The notes under the pieces: model-generated
Databases searched by the model: none
What the model was told of the DNA's origin: nothing
The model's input: only the letters and a program-made list of their open reading frames with translations
Translations under genes and position numbers: made by a program
Part shown: positions 22,357 to 35,000 of the stretch, piece by piece
Layout: each line of letters opens with the position of its first letter
Numbering within the stretch: the first letter of the stretch is position 1
Origin: Mytilus trossulus
Lineage: Eukaryota; Mollusca; Bivalvia; Mytilida; Mytilidae
Direction of reading: 5' to 3'
Assembly: GCF_036588685.1 (NCBI RefSeq)
Contig: NC_086374.1
Coordinates: 87,848,059-87,912,058, forward strand
Length of the DNA: 64,000 bases

Positions 22357-25300
22357 ATGTCGTCTAAATCTTATCCTGGTCATGTTGATGAAGAAAACCC
22401 AGAACTATTTGACATTCGTGCGATGCCATCACAACCAACGGAGCTCAAATTAGGTCAGCTTCCTGCAGAGACTATAAAACGATTCTTTGAAGACGTGAGT
22501 AGTTTAGAAAAAAAATAATTTCTGATTTGAGGCGATATACTGTGGATTCATTTATGTTCGTGGGTACCAATTTTCGTGGTTTGAGGAAAACTTACATATT
22601 CGTGGATATTTAATTTCGTGGTTTTGGCAAAGTCTACACTCATTCCTTTACAAAATTTGTGTGTTCGTTGAACATTTGAATTCGTGGTTCTCCTGTACCC
22701 ACGAAATCCACGAAAATTGGTATCCAACGAATATTAATGAATCCAAACATTCAACGACGCATTTTTGTTTATGATTAGATAAGCATACGGTATAATATCG
22801 ACACCAAACTTACTGAAACCAAGAAATGCAATGAACCTTGTCTCACAGGGGGGGGGGGGGGGGGGGTGCCTTGTCTACTGGAGTTTGGAATTGCGATATG
22901 TGTTAAGTCAGAAAATGTTAAAGACATTGTTCATAAAGCGAAAACTGTGTTGAAGTAGAACTTTTTGAGACAGGAAATGCATGAGATCTTTATTGCTTGA
23001 AAACAATATACAATAATTAAGTCTTACTTGAAGGGATTAAAATGCAAAAGATCCACTAAAAGGAGTCATGATATGCATTTCATTTCACGTTCTGGATCCA
23101 AGAAATACAATACTTTATTGTACTAAGACATAAAACTTAACCTTTTTAGTTGTTGTCTAGTTGGTTAATAATACGTAGCTTTCGACGATATTTTTTGTTG
23201 GTTTATTCAAATACGAAATTTTTTATCTATGTGATAAGCATTAGATATGTTTTTTTTTCTTTTTTCCAGGGCTTTATAATTATAAAAGACTTTTTTAAGC
23301 CAGAAGAATTAAATCCAGTTAGGGATGCAATAGATGGGCTTGTTGAAGATCTAGCACAAAAACTTTACAAAGCAGGCAAAATAAAAGGTTTGGATATTTA
23401 TATATATTTTAAGTCATGTGAATTTTGAAATATAATGCTTCCTTTATTTATCAAACTGCAATTCTAGTTCAAGATTTACAAAATGTGTCAATTAATTCAA
23501 TTCAAATCTTTCCAATTCAATCAATTAAATGAAATTTTAGAACATGGTTTCCTTTTAAAACAATTAAATGGGTTTATTATTCGAGTATTAATTATAGATT
23601 ATTGTTGGTTATCTCAACGAGATTGATTTTCTCGCTTGAGGATTTTCTCGCTTGAGCCGGTAACCAATGGTAATCTGTTTATCGCTATTTTACCTATGAC
23701 AAAGTGTCAATTTCATGTCAATTTCATTAGCAACGGCCACGTGGCTCCTTGGTTTCTAGCGATAATTTTCCATCTGAAGCGAGTAGCATGATATGAAAAA
23801 TTATCACTAAAAAAGATCAAAGGAAAAATCCACAAAATAGCGATAATGTAAATTACATTAAAGGACAGTTGATATAATATAAGCAATTCTTGTTGGTTGA
23901 TACCGTTTGTCATTTTTGTTACTTCATCGTTTTGAATTTACCTTGGAGCTCGATATATTTGTTATACCTTTTCCTTGTTTCAAAATGCATGAACGCAATT
24001 TGATATGTGTTAAGTATTGTCGCATTTGTATTATTTTGTAGAATTATTCAGTGAATATGGATTATTTCAGCGTCTGATAAAAATAGACGAAGCTTTTCCT
24101 GGTGCAAACATTATACTTCACAAAACTGGCAATCTTCCTCAGGTAAACTCCTATTGTGTAGAATTCATTCAAAGCAAATCCACAACGATAATCTGTTATA
24201 ACATACCGAAGAAGGCAATAACAACGATATCTTATTGCTCCAATAAAAGGTAAAGGAAGATGATTTAGTTCCAATATATATCACAACTTGAAATAGCAAT
24301 GCAAAAAAAGCAAAAGTTGATATAAAAATAGTTTAAAACCTTAGAGCAAGATTGACACAACTGACCTGTAAGAAACAAAGCATCGGAAACAAAACAGACA
24401 CATAACACATAACGGAAACTCTATGACAGTACGTACGTGTTGCATTTTAAAAACAACAGCCAGAATATTTTAGTGTGTATCACAATGCGAATGTTTATCT
24501 TCTAACTCACAAAGCAGATACTCAAGTTCATTTCCATTCCAGTAATGTTAGCAACAACAAAAAAGAAGTAACTTGTAAAAATGTATTATTTATAGGCTTT
24601 TCGAGACTTATGGTCCAATGAACGCTTACTCAATATTATAGAGCAGTTGATTGGTCCAGATATTGCTGGTTCTCCGGTCTGGAACCTCAGGACAAAGACA
24701 CCGAAGAATGAAGCAACGCTAGTTCCTTGGCATCAAGGTTATTAAAGATTTGATTACATTTACTGTATGATCTTTACAAAAAATTATGATGATGATGATG
24801 GGATTGAAATCGAACCCAAGATTTCCTACGCTCAAGGCTACCACGAATTAATCGAAAACCAAATACAACCTTTCATGCAGTATTTGCAACTTTAATTGAA
24901 AATTAAAAAAAAAAACACGTTATCAATTCCATGTGTTCGAAGCGCCTTTGAATAACTTTCTCACTGATAAAACGTTAGGGTTTCTATGTTGATATTATAT
25001 TGTTTTGTTCAGTAATGTTGTAACTCACGGTGTTAACCTGTTTAATTCAGATATTGAATATTGCATTACAATTTTGAATTATGAATTTCAAAGATACTAA
25101 ATTTGAAATTTCAAAGTTACTTACAAGTATCAGATACATATTTTCCATTGTAGAGTCTTTATAACACATAAAAATGGAGAGAAAAAAATATGTTTAATCT
25201 CATATTTATAGTTCTTACATCTATCAACAGCAAGGAATGAAGGCGTGATATACAAACTCAGTTCTGTTTTATTTGTCAATAGTTTAACGATTTAAACACT

Positions 25301-28300
25301 CATCTAGAAGCTTGTTTTATTGTACACTTATTACATTGCGATCCCATTAACGTTCGTATCATAAAGCAAACGTAGACAAATCTTTCAGTGAATAGAAAAC
25401 CTATCAATACTTATCAATAGAACGGTATTTCCTGAACATATAGTCTGTTAAATTCACTTTCAATGTAAGTCTCTTCTTATCTTTCCAGACAGTGCTTATT
25501 TTGACAATGAATCGTACAAAGTGTTAATACCTTCAGCTTGGATACCTTTACTGGATACTAATGAATTCAATGGTGGCATGGAGGTAGGAACTATGGAACA
25601 ACCAATTGAATGAACTTTGCTTAAATATTAGTGCATAATTACATTTGCTGAAAAGTTAAGGACGTTCTATTTAGAAGCATATTTTGATAGAGGCATCAGA
25701 CGCACTATAGTGTCTACACTGGTGTATGTAAGCTGACTGATACTGATGCATTTGGACGCAATCTTCCAAATGATATTTTACTTTTCAAAACAATACTTGA
25801 GAATATCGGAGAATATGGATAAACCTCAGAAACTTAAATATTGAACAATTTATCCTCAAACAAATAATAATGGCGTCTTGTTATTGATAAATAAGGAAAC
25901 TGTTGTACACTTTTCTGTACCTACCAGGTGTATCTGTATGATTTTTGTCGAGCCTTCGACTTTAGTCGAAAAAGCGAGACTAAGCGATCCTACATTCCGT
26001 CGTCGGCGTCGTCGTCGGCGGCGTCCACAAATATTCACTCTGTGGTTAAAGTTTTTGAAATTTTAATAACTTTCTTAAACTATATTGGATTTCTACCAAA
26101 CTTGGACAGAAGCTTGTTTATGATCATAAGATAGTATCCAGAAGTAAATTTTGTAAAAATAAAATTCCATTTTGTCCGTATTTTACTTATAAATGGACTT
26201 AGTTTTTTCTGCGGGGTAACATAACATTCACTCTGTGGTTAAAGTTTTTAGAATTTTAATAACTTTCTTAAAATATCCTGGGTTTGTACCAAACTTGGAC
26301 AGAAGCTTGTTTATGATCATAAGATAGTATCCAGAAGTAAATTTGGTAAAAATAAAATTCCATTTTTTCTGTATTTTACTTATAAATGGACTTAGTTTTT
26401 TTCTGCGGGGAAACATAACATTCACTCTGTGGTTAAAGTTTTTAGAATTTTAAAAACTTTCTTAAACTATCCTGGGTTTGTACCAAACTTGGACAGAAGC
26501 TTGTTTATGATCATAAGATAGTATCCAGAAGTAAATTTTGTAAAAAAATTAATCCATTTTTTCCGTATTTTACTTTTAAATGGACTTAGTTTTTCTGCTG
26601 GGTAACATTACATTGTCTCTGTAGTTAAAGTTTTTAAAATTTTCATAACTTTCTTAAACTATCCTGGGTTTATACCAATCTTTGACAGAAGCTTATTTAT
26701 GATCATAAGATAGTATCCAGAAGTAAATTTTGTAAAAACATAACTCTATTTTTTCTGTATTTTTCTTTTAAATGGACTTCAATTTCCTTCCAGTTCACAT
26801 TACATACAGTCTGCAGTTAAAGTTTTCAAAACATTTATTATATTCATTAAACTATCATAGATTTTTACCAAAATTGGACAGAAGCTTCTTACAATCATAA
26901 GATAGTATCAAGAGGAATATTTTTATTGATTTTTTTCCTCATTTTTGTTGAGCCTGCGATTTACAGCAAAAGTAGGCGAGACACTGGGTTCCGCGGAACC
27001 CTTACAATTTTTAAAAAAATCCGCGTGAAATCAATGTTAACAAAGGAAAGATGACAATAGAAACAATTGACTTGAAATCAGAAATCAAGAGTTTAATATA
27101 AGGATGAGTTACATGACTGCCAAAATGATATTGGACGGATACAGCATGCATCTGATTCTCCTGGATAATTCAGGTATTTCAATGTCCTTTCAGTGGTTGA
27201 TTTAATAAAAACTTTCCAAAATAAAATAATTGGGAGACTTTTTAATGGTCCAGGACATAGAATAATATGTCATGCACTAAAATATTTTTCGAATAACTTT
27301 ACAGATGGTTAAGAAGGCACATGCTAAAGGAAAAGTAGGAACTCATACGTGTTGCTATGGAAACACGTGGTATGTGATGATGGAGGAAGAAGAAATGTCC
27401 AAGACACTTGGTTAGAATCTGTTCATGTTTATTTACATAAAATGTTTTTTTATTTGTTGTGTTTTAAAACTTTATAATCGAGGACACACATGTATCAAGA
27501 GTCAAATACATCTAACTGTATACGTAGTATACGGTTGAGTATTGTTTCTTATGCTTTGGTCTTTCAATCTGTAAGTTGAATAAATATCCGGAGGAAAAAA
27601 ATCAATGGAAGTACGTTTCAGATTAGTGCCGAAATAGCAGAATATAAAAAAAACAAGAATGTGTCAAAAGTACACGGACGCCCCACTCGCATTATCATTT
27701 TCTATGTTCATTGGACCGTGAAATTGAGAAAAAATATAATTTGGCATTAAAAGAAGAAAGATCATACAATAGGGAACATGTGTACTAAGTTTAAAGTTGA
27801 TTTGACTTTAACTTCATCAAAAACTACCTTGACCAAAAACTTTAACCTGAAACTCGCACTTTCATTTTCTATGTCGGATGGAACTTGGTATTGGGGTCAA
27901 AAGCCTAATTTGCCACTAAAATTAGAAAGATCATATCATAAGAAACATGTGTACTTGGTTTCGAATTGATTGGACTTCAGCTTCAACAAAAACTACCTTG
28001 ACCAAAAACTTTAACCTGAAACTTGAACTTTCATTTTGTATGTTCAGTGGACCGTGAAATTGGGATCAAAAGTCTAATTTGACTTTAAAATTAGAAAGAT
28101 CATATCACAAGGAGCATCTGTACTAAGTTTCAAGTTGATTGGACCTCAGCTTCATCAAAAACTACCTCGACCAAAAACTTTAACCTGAAACTTGCACTTT
28201 CATTCTGTATGTTCAGTGGACAGTAAAATAGGGTCAAAAGTCTTATTTGGCTTCAAAATTATAAAGATCGTATCATAAGGAACATATGTACTAAGTTTCA

Positions 28301-30425
28301 GGTTGATTGGACCTCAGCTTCATCAAAAACTACCTTGACCAAAAACTTTTACCTGAAGCGGGACGAACGGAAGGACGAACGTTCAGACGGACAGAAGGAC
28401 GCACAGACCAGAACACATAATGTCCTTCTACTATCGTAGGTGGAGCATAAAAAATGACTTTCATATCTTCACTAGATTAAATCTAGGTAATCAATGTATA
28501 CATGTATAGTAACAAAACATCTTGAAAAGAGAACGGTTTGTAGCAGCATAAGTGAGGATATTAATAGTAAAAGATTTTGAAGTTGGTGTCTTTATGCTTC
28601 ATTAATGTAAATGTTAGTTTTCCTACTTTCGATTTTTAACGAAACATTATATTTTAATAGATGTTGATATAGAGAAAGAGTCACAGAAATGCGAGGTACC
28701 TTATGGTGGTTTGATACTTTTTAACAATATGACTCCTCATCGCAGGTAAGTGTTTATCTGTGAATGTCTAACTAACCAGCCTATATAAGATAGTCTTTCC
28801 ATTCTTAATAGTTTTATATTTTTGTTTCCATCTGTAGTTCGTATAAGAGTATTTGTCTATGTCTATTTGATTTCATATTAAAATTAAAAAAATAAGTGAA
28901 TCCTTTTTAAAATTACATTTCGGACAATGTTATTGGTATCTAAAGATCTTAATCCGCGAAAGCCGCTAGCGAGTTGAGATATATACCAATACCGTTAAAC
29001 GTGTGTATTGTTGAATTCAAAGGTCTTCCTTATAAATCTGTTTGATGTCTTTTTTCGTAAAGAGAACCATATTAACGAAGTCTGTAAATTGCACGAGGGT
29101 AACGTTTTAACTGAGATATGTAAGCGTAATTTGACAGAGAAGATGGTACTATTAACATTCTACAGTCAGCTTAAACTTTCTATTTTATAGTATAAATATG
29201 GCTACTTATTGTAGGAAATACTATCTTTCGGAACATACCTAACTTCTGTTTACGATTTAAAATGTCTTTTTATTCAGTCTTCCAAATGTATCAAAAGATA
29301 TAAGATGGAGTTTGGATTTACGTTGGCAGCGACCAGACGCACCTTTCGGGCTATGGAATTTGAAACCAGGGGTTGTTATGAGATCATCAACTGATCCGGA
29401 ATTGAAACCAGACTGGGACACGTTTTGTTCTATAGATAGAACAGCAGCACAAAAAGAGTCTATAAAAGATTTTGTAGAGGTAGGATAAATTCTTCAACTA
29501 GATTCTCCAAAAGGTGTTTATAATAATTTAACATTTATATGCATGCCTTCGACTTGCATTTCGTCAAATCTCTAAAAGAAAAGGCTACTTAGGTAGCTGA
29601 AAAGAGACATGGAAATATAGATACCCCACTAATAAAGCCTCTAATCAGTATACATGTTTTTAAAGCTTAGTCACATAAAGGAAAGTAATTTAGTGGTACG
29701 TCATCTGGAAACATATGGTATCGTATGTTATTACCCATAAAACAAATAAAAACTTAATATCAGCTAATACCCCCAAAGCTAGCTGCAAATTTAAATAGAA
29801 AAACTATCATTGTTGTGACATTGTGTTAGTACCGAATTAGCTATAGGCCAAAAGCATGTATGCCTTCTCCAATCATACATTTTTTATAATAAACCGATAA
29901 ACATAATGTCACATTATAATCTTTAGTTTACTGATCTTTTAATGTATTTGTTAGGTTCGATGACCATTACAAGGTGATTATACGTTCAAACATAACCAAT
30001 TTAAAACACGTTTTCGCGTCATTTAATATTTAAGAAAATATTAAATGCCAAACGAAAACGGACGAAAGCTGGATCCCATAATTAATACCTCACACTCTCT
30101 ATTTGGTAAAGCAAGATAAAATAACTTTGCATGTTTATAAACCAATCAGTGTTGTGGTATAAAAGACGTCAAATGTGTCTTTACTGTAATTTGCTTTTTA
30201 AGTGATTTATAAAAAAAACAATTCTCAAGATTGATACACAATTTTTCAGCATCTCATTACTTAAAATGTTTTATTTTCTTTATCTATAAGTGCATTTTTG
30301 TATTGAAGGTTCCGGACGATGAGTTTGATACAACTATTCAGGGGCCATGGATGAAGAAATGGGAAATAGTTCATATGAATGCCCATACTGATAAACATGA
30401 AGAAGTAGAGAGAACAAAGAGTTAA
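22357..30425 (+). CDS. PhyH-family 2-oxoglutarate/Fe(II) dioxygenase, complete, 9 exons
   Basis: Phytanoyl-CoA dioxygenase-like oxygenases hydroxylate a substrate while splitting O2 and converting 2-oxoglutarate to succinate and CO2. Exons: 22357-22494, 23270-23387, 24042-24142, 24596-24737, 25489-25583, 27305-27410, 28661-28745, 29278-29479 and 30309-30425; 1104 nt, 367 aa, all phases consistent. The ATG follows an in-frame TAA at 22348-22350. The iron triad is H165-x-D167 (PWHQD, split over exons 4-5) and H260 (exon 7, MTPHRS). R271 (IRWSLDLRWQ), 11 residues after the distal His, has the spacing of the 2-oxoglutarate-binding arginine of human PHYH. The N-terminus MSSKSYPGHVDEENPELFDI shows no clear signal peptide. 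The C-terminus, rich in Lys and Glu, has no C-terminal peroxisomal SKL-type signal. Substrate is unknown; many PhyH relatives act on small metabolites, so phytanoyl-CoA should not be assumed. The intron 2 donor GTTTGG is weak. Confidence 0.93.
22540..22748. mobile_element. About 210-bp palindromic MITE in dioxygenase intron 1
   Basis: The left end CTGTGGATTCATTTA and right end AATGAATCCAAACA form inverted repeats. Inner matches also pair (gtaccaattttcgtgg with ccacgaaaattggtatcc). 'Ttcgtggt' recurs inside. It is probably a non-autonomous Tc1/pogo-class element and has no coding content. Confidence 0.7.
22848..22866 (+). other. Run of 19 consecutive G
   Basis: An uninterrupted poly-G tract lies in dioxygenase intron 1. 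It could form a G-quadruplex on the RNA-sense strand. Its exact length is prone to sequencing error. A shorter G run (4 + 11 G) lies at 45097-45112. Confidence 0.8.
25945..27010 (+). mobile_element. Non-autonomous element with five 193-bp tandem units
   Basis: Located in dioxygenase intron 5. It begins 'tgtcgagccttcgacttta' and a CG-rich stretch of CGTCG repeats (about 25998-26020). Five units of about 193 bp follow (starts near 26033, 26226, 26420, 26612 and 26804), each with 'ccaaacttggacagaagctt' and 'gatcataagatagtatcc'. It ends 'gttgagcctgcgatttac' and a 'ttccgcggaa' palindrome near 26990. A tandem core between unique ends resembles bivalve 'pearl'/Helentron-associated elements. A reverse copy lies at 59258-59960. 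The poly-Arg frames at 25856-26066 are products of the CGTCG repeats. Confidence 0.75.
27650..28455 (+). mobile_element. Non-autonomous Helitron-like element with four 169-bp units
   Basis: Also in a dioxygenase intron (intron 6). Unique left end ('caagaatgtgtcaaaagtac' and 'acggacgcccc'), then about four 169-bp units (markers near 27824, 27993, 28162 and 28330) with 'ctaccttgaccaaaaacttt'. A GGACGAACG-rich segment follows, then the end 'tctactatcgtaggtgg' with a small hairpin (ctac-tatc-gtag). The unique-tandem-unique layout with a 3' hairpin matches non-autonomous Helentron/'pearl'-type elements known from bivalves; the class is inference. Confidence 0.72.
30009..30060. other. Perfect hairpin with 12-bp inner and 8-bp outer stem
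   Basis: The inner arms (30020-30031 and 30036-30047; catttaatattt / aaatattaaatg) pair perfectly over a 4-base loop. Outer arms cgttttcg (30009-30016) and cgaaaacg (30053-30060) also pair perfectly. It lies in the last dioxygenase intron. It may be the centre of a small foldback element. Confidence 0.75.
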
Positions 30426-30540
30426 CAATACAAATGTATGCCCGTTACAAAAAACAATTATGACTTTTATAAAGATCAGAACTATATAACGCTTTACAAT
30501 GTGTAAATTAAAAAAAAATAATCTTCGACTAACTTTGAAA

Positions 30541-30546
30541 AATAAA
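30541..30546 (+). promoter_or_regulatory. Candidate poly(A) signal AATAAA for the dioxygenase gene
   Basis: Canonical AATAAA, about 115 bases after the stop codon and the first such hexamer downstream. Position is plausible; no transcript evidence. Confidence 0.4.
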
Positions 30547-30711
30547 GAAGATGTGGGATATACATCTGAGACAGAAGTACAAAAAGTAGAGGCATTTTCA
30601 TTAAACACCAACTTGATTGATGCCATTGTTGGTGACTGCTTCGTCTCCCAGGGTATTATTGTCTTAGTAGTACTGTTGAGTTGTCATAAAATAGCACTGT
30701 TGAGTTGTCAT

Positions 30712-30815
30712 AAATAAAGGCAACAATAGAATACCGCTGTTCAAAACTAGAAAATCTATGGACAAAAAACAAACTTGAGGTAACAAACTAAAACTGAGGG
30801 AAACATCATTGAATA
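30712..30815 (+). repeat. Interspersed repeat fragment (GCTGTTCAAAACT family)
   Basis: Same series as at 19008-19095 ('aaaggcaaca', 'taccgctgttcaaaact', 'atggacaaaaaacaaac', 'gagggaaacat'). It lies about 290 bp after the dioxygenase stop. Confidence 0.85.
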
Positions 30816-32006
30816 CTGAGTATTACATTTGTGAAAACTGCAGTTTATAAAATATCTAATCACGTTTGAAATACATAGGTTTTTCTCATCCAAGAAGTAT
30901 AAGGCAAAACTTTTCAGAATTTTCGTGTTCAATACTCTTCACCTTTGTATTTGATTCGTACTCCAACTGTTTTAATTCAAATGAATATTGATTGATCTGT
31001 GTTTGCTTTCCGCCGCAAAAAGGCTATATCGCAGCAAGAGCTAATTCGAATATCTTTAGAATTCAAAGTATATTTTCATAACCAAATAAAAGGTCCTTCA
31101 ATAAACTTAAATTCTAGACTAAAACAAATTTAATTAAAATAATACTGATGATTTCTATGAAGACGAGCTTTGCAAACGTACTAAAATATAAGCCTGGTAT
31201 CTTTGATGAGTGGTTTCATTAAGTGTGAGGATTATTTTCTAAGTTTTATTTATGCCTAGCGCTGATGTGATAAGCTGTACCTTTTCGAACTGAATTTTTA
31301 AACTTTATGTTCAAATCTTCGTTTTTTTGTGTGATTTTAAACTACAGAATATTGATTCAAGGAGGTTACAAAATTAAGAAGAAGTGGTTTGATAGTCAAT
31401 GAGAAAACTGACCACTAGAGACCCAAATGACGTAATGTGAATAAATCTAAATTCCCACACAGCATTCAACACTGAAAGAACCCAAACCCGACATTACTAT
31501 ATGTTAAACGACTTATATGATCAAATCAAACAACCTGAATTTTTACAAACAAACATGATTGACACAGCCTGATTTTGTATGTGATATCCTAGGTCAGGAT
31601 GCTGTAATTCTGTGATTAATGGTTGTTGCTTACTGTCATAGTGGTTGTTCATTTATCTTCAGCTTTGTAAATTGTTTCATATTAGTAACACAGGGGCCCT
31701 CAACAGATTTCTATAGGGTATAGGGTTTGCTTATGGTACGATGACCTATATGTGTTTACATCAACGTCCCCTTATCTCTGGTAGATATTTAGGTCATTTG
31801 CAATGTTAACAATTCTTTATGTTTTTATATTGTTGTTTGGCTTTGCAAATTTACATGCTTTTACTCTTATCCTGTAGTTTACAGGAATCGTTTTGTATTT
31901 TATAGTATTTTACGGTAAACATAAACAAATATTTTGCTGTTTCACATTTTAAATTGCTTCAGATTAAATGGTATACATAAGTCAGTAAAATAAACAATTA
32001 CACGTT

Positions 32007-35000
32007 TTATTTAACACTTGTTGTTACTCCAGCAGATATACAATGCCGTGCGCCATCTACATATAAAATCTGACCAGAAATAAATGATGCCTCATCGGAA
32101 GCTAAGAAAGAAATTGCTGAGGCCACATCTTCTGGTACGCCTACTCTTCCTAGTGGATGTTTTGCTGCTTGTGCAACTAAGAACTGAAACGAAAATATGT
32201 TGCAACATAATATTTTGCATAATATTAACCAAACTAGCTCCTTGAATCTATGAAACTATTGAAGTCAAAATTAATTTTCAGATACTTACAAAAAAGTTAG
32301 ACGTACATAGATTCATGTTGATGAAGCTTATCCAACAATATTAAGAAGGAAATCGATAACTCCGCATTCAAAAAATAAAATTAACACTTTATGAATGTGA
32401 AGTCTTCGAATATTATTTCTTCAGAATATGTAAAAACAAAACAATGACTAAAGGTACCTTTTGATAGTCTTCATCAGAATGGTATCCTCTTTCTCCGCGT
32501 CTAGCTATCTTCGACACTATTGTACCTGGACTAAATAGAAAACAAGTTGATTACGAAGCGGTAAAGTCTTACATTTAGAAGGTAAGTATACGAATAGCAT
32601 AACAAACACAGACAATGCTTTTAGACTTTCAACATATATGTTTGTATAAAGTCTTAATGTGAGATGTGGTCACAGAGTGGAAGTTAGTTCATGATTCATC
32701 ACTTGTGACCACCGTCGTGATGTACATTTCGAATAGCAAGAAAGCATATTGTAATACATCAATGGGAAAATTGAAATGTTTTGTTTTGTCGAAAAGTTTA
32801 ATTTTCTTGTAACCCTCGTTGTCAATTATAAATGCAAGTCAAGGATACATAAATGTATGAGCTGAAAAGGGATTAAATTTGCAGATACAAAATGTTGTAA
32901 ACAGACACACATTTTGAAAACAAGTAATGCATATTTGACAAAAGGGGGTAGGCAAGATTAACTGATTTGGAAAACATTAACCGTAATTTTACCAAGAACA
33001 ACTATATTCTAGTCAGTTTCGAGTGTTTGAAAGACAAAATAGTTGTCGTTAAGCAATCCAGAGTTGTTTTTTTTATGTAAACATACACTTTATTATTTTC
33101 TATAGAGTAGCGTTTGACAGGTATTTGATACTTGGTTCTATGCCTAAATTAATAATTGTGGAAAATGGTAGCGTTCGGGTATGGAATGCTACTATATCAT
33201 AAAAATAACATTTATAGTAATATAATTATATCATCATTAATTTAAAAACAAAATTATTGAATCATGTCAAACGTTTTTTTTAATGATAAAATTACTTTCC
33301 TGAAGTCGTTGTGGGTCCAATAAAAATGTCTAACTAGACCAACATATCAATATGCAGACAAACAACCAGACTGTCAAACGAACACGGTGGCTCCTATATA
33401 CGTCAACCTTGTTTTTCGGGGTGATATAACCAGAAGGCAAAAAGATGTATAATGAAATCAAGATACAATATTAAAGCAAATATACCATAATCAATGAATT
33501 CCGTGGTTTCCAGAAAGAAGCTGTGTGTAAGGTGCTTTTCAATAGATTTGATTGTTTTACAATGAACCCTGCTACCGTGTTGTTTTTCATTAAAAGACAC
33601 CAACAAAATAAGTTACTTACTTAACAGAGTTTACTCTTACACCAAATGGCGCCAATTCTGAAATAAACATTACACATTAACCTATTTATATATATATATA
33701 TATATCTAATAAATCTTTTTATTTCCATATCTATAAAAAAAAAATCTAAATAAGGGAATAACAACATTCAGAAAGGAAATCCTGATATGAAGCACACGTT
33801 AATGCATAAGGCATAATTTTTAGGACATTATTTAAACTTCATACATATGCATACACAATATGCAGATTAGGTTTAAAGCAGTTACATAAAAATGGAAAGT
33901 TGGGGGTAAATAGAGTATACAGAATATTAAAACATACAGTTGTTGCAAAACTTCTATGACCATCAACTCTTAACATGAGAAAAAGAGATTAATCTGGGGT
34001 TTAACTTCTAATGTGTCAAGCAAAATTCTCCTCATGTCCGAAAGCTTTATTTGCTGTTAGTGCATTTATGACAGATGATATAAATAGTTTTCTTACCTCC
34101 TATTCATTTCAAGGAATATTATTGGTTTAAAGCAACCGCGTGAAGGCCGTGTATGTTCCATATTGGGTAAGTAGAGCCCCATATTGAGTTAGGTTAGTAG
34201 GCGGGGTTTATTTCAATCCATGATTAGAAATGGTGTTACGTCCCTTTAAAAAGAAACCACGGTGTTGAGGAAAGATCTAAAAGGTTTCAACAGACGAAAA
34301 ATTGATGATATGAGATGAGACCAGTACTAGGGGTGAACGAATGAAGAAAATGCAAAAAATACATTTAAAGTTAAAAAGTCATTATTGTTGGCATTTGTGT
34401 TTGTATAGACAATGGAAGCAGGTTCATTATACTATTACACGGCATTGGCAACTTGACCTCTTTGATAGGCCACTAGTCTGAATATCACATGTTAACCAGG
34501 ACTTATAATTTGATGCATGGATTTTGTGTTCGCACATTATTTTCAGTAGAATGGATTTAATGCAACTGTCATACCTGTGAGAGGTTTGGCTAGCTATCAA
34601 ATCAGGTTTAATCCACATTATCAACGTAAGGAAATGATGTCTGTACCAAATTAGGAATATAACAATTGTTTCCCATTGGTCTGATGTGTTTGAGCTTTAA
34701 ATTTTTCCATTTGATTAGATACGTTCCGATTTGAATTTACCTCGGAGTTCGGTATTCTTTTGATATTGGTTATTTTTACATCAACTAAAGGATATCCCTA
34801 CCGTCTATATTATTCAATGCAGTTACATAAGAAAGAAGGAAAAGTCAGCGGAATTGAGCTTCAATGATTATGTCGCTTTTTTTTTTTAATATTATAAAAC
34901 AGTAGCTGTATAAAAACTGCGACTGTTAAAACAACCGGACAATCCAAACTCTAGCGCTGATATCCCCTATACTAGCTACTTGCCCTTAAATGTATTTTTC

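Larger units (their letters stand above)
30426..32006. other. Intergenic region between convergent genes
   Basis: It separates the dioxygenase stop (plus strand) and the SDR stop (minus strand), so it should hold both 3' UTRs. It contains a possible poly(A) signal and one repeat, listed separately. The open frames 30499-30717 (plus) and 30261-30626 (minus, antisense to the last dioxygenase exon) have no recognisable product. From 30820 to 32000 I see nothing definite. Confidence 0.6.

Noticed and set aside
24780..24880. tRNA/SINE-like 'atcgaaccc' following a GAT microsatellite
   Set aside because: Only a box B-like word is present; no box A, tail or second copy in the window.
25856..26066. 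Open frames with poly-Arg or poly-Ser/Ala runs
   Set aside because: They are translations of the CGTCG-rich end of a mobile element, seen again inverted at 59870-59900.
30261..30626. 121-codon minus-strand open frame
   Set aside because: It is antisense to the last exon of the dioxygenase gene and has no recognisable domain.
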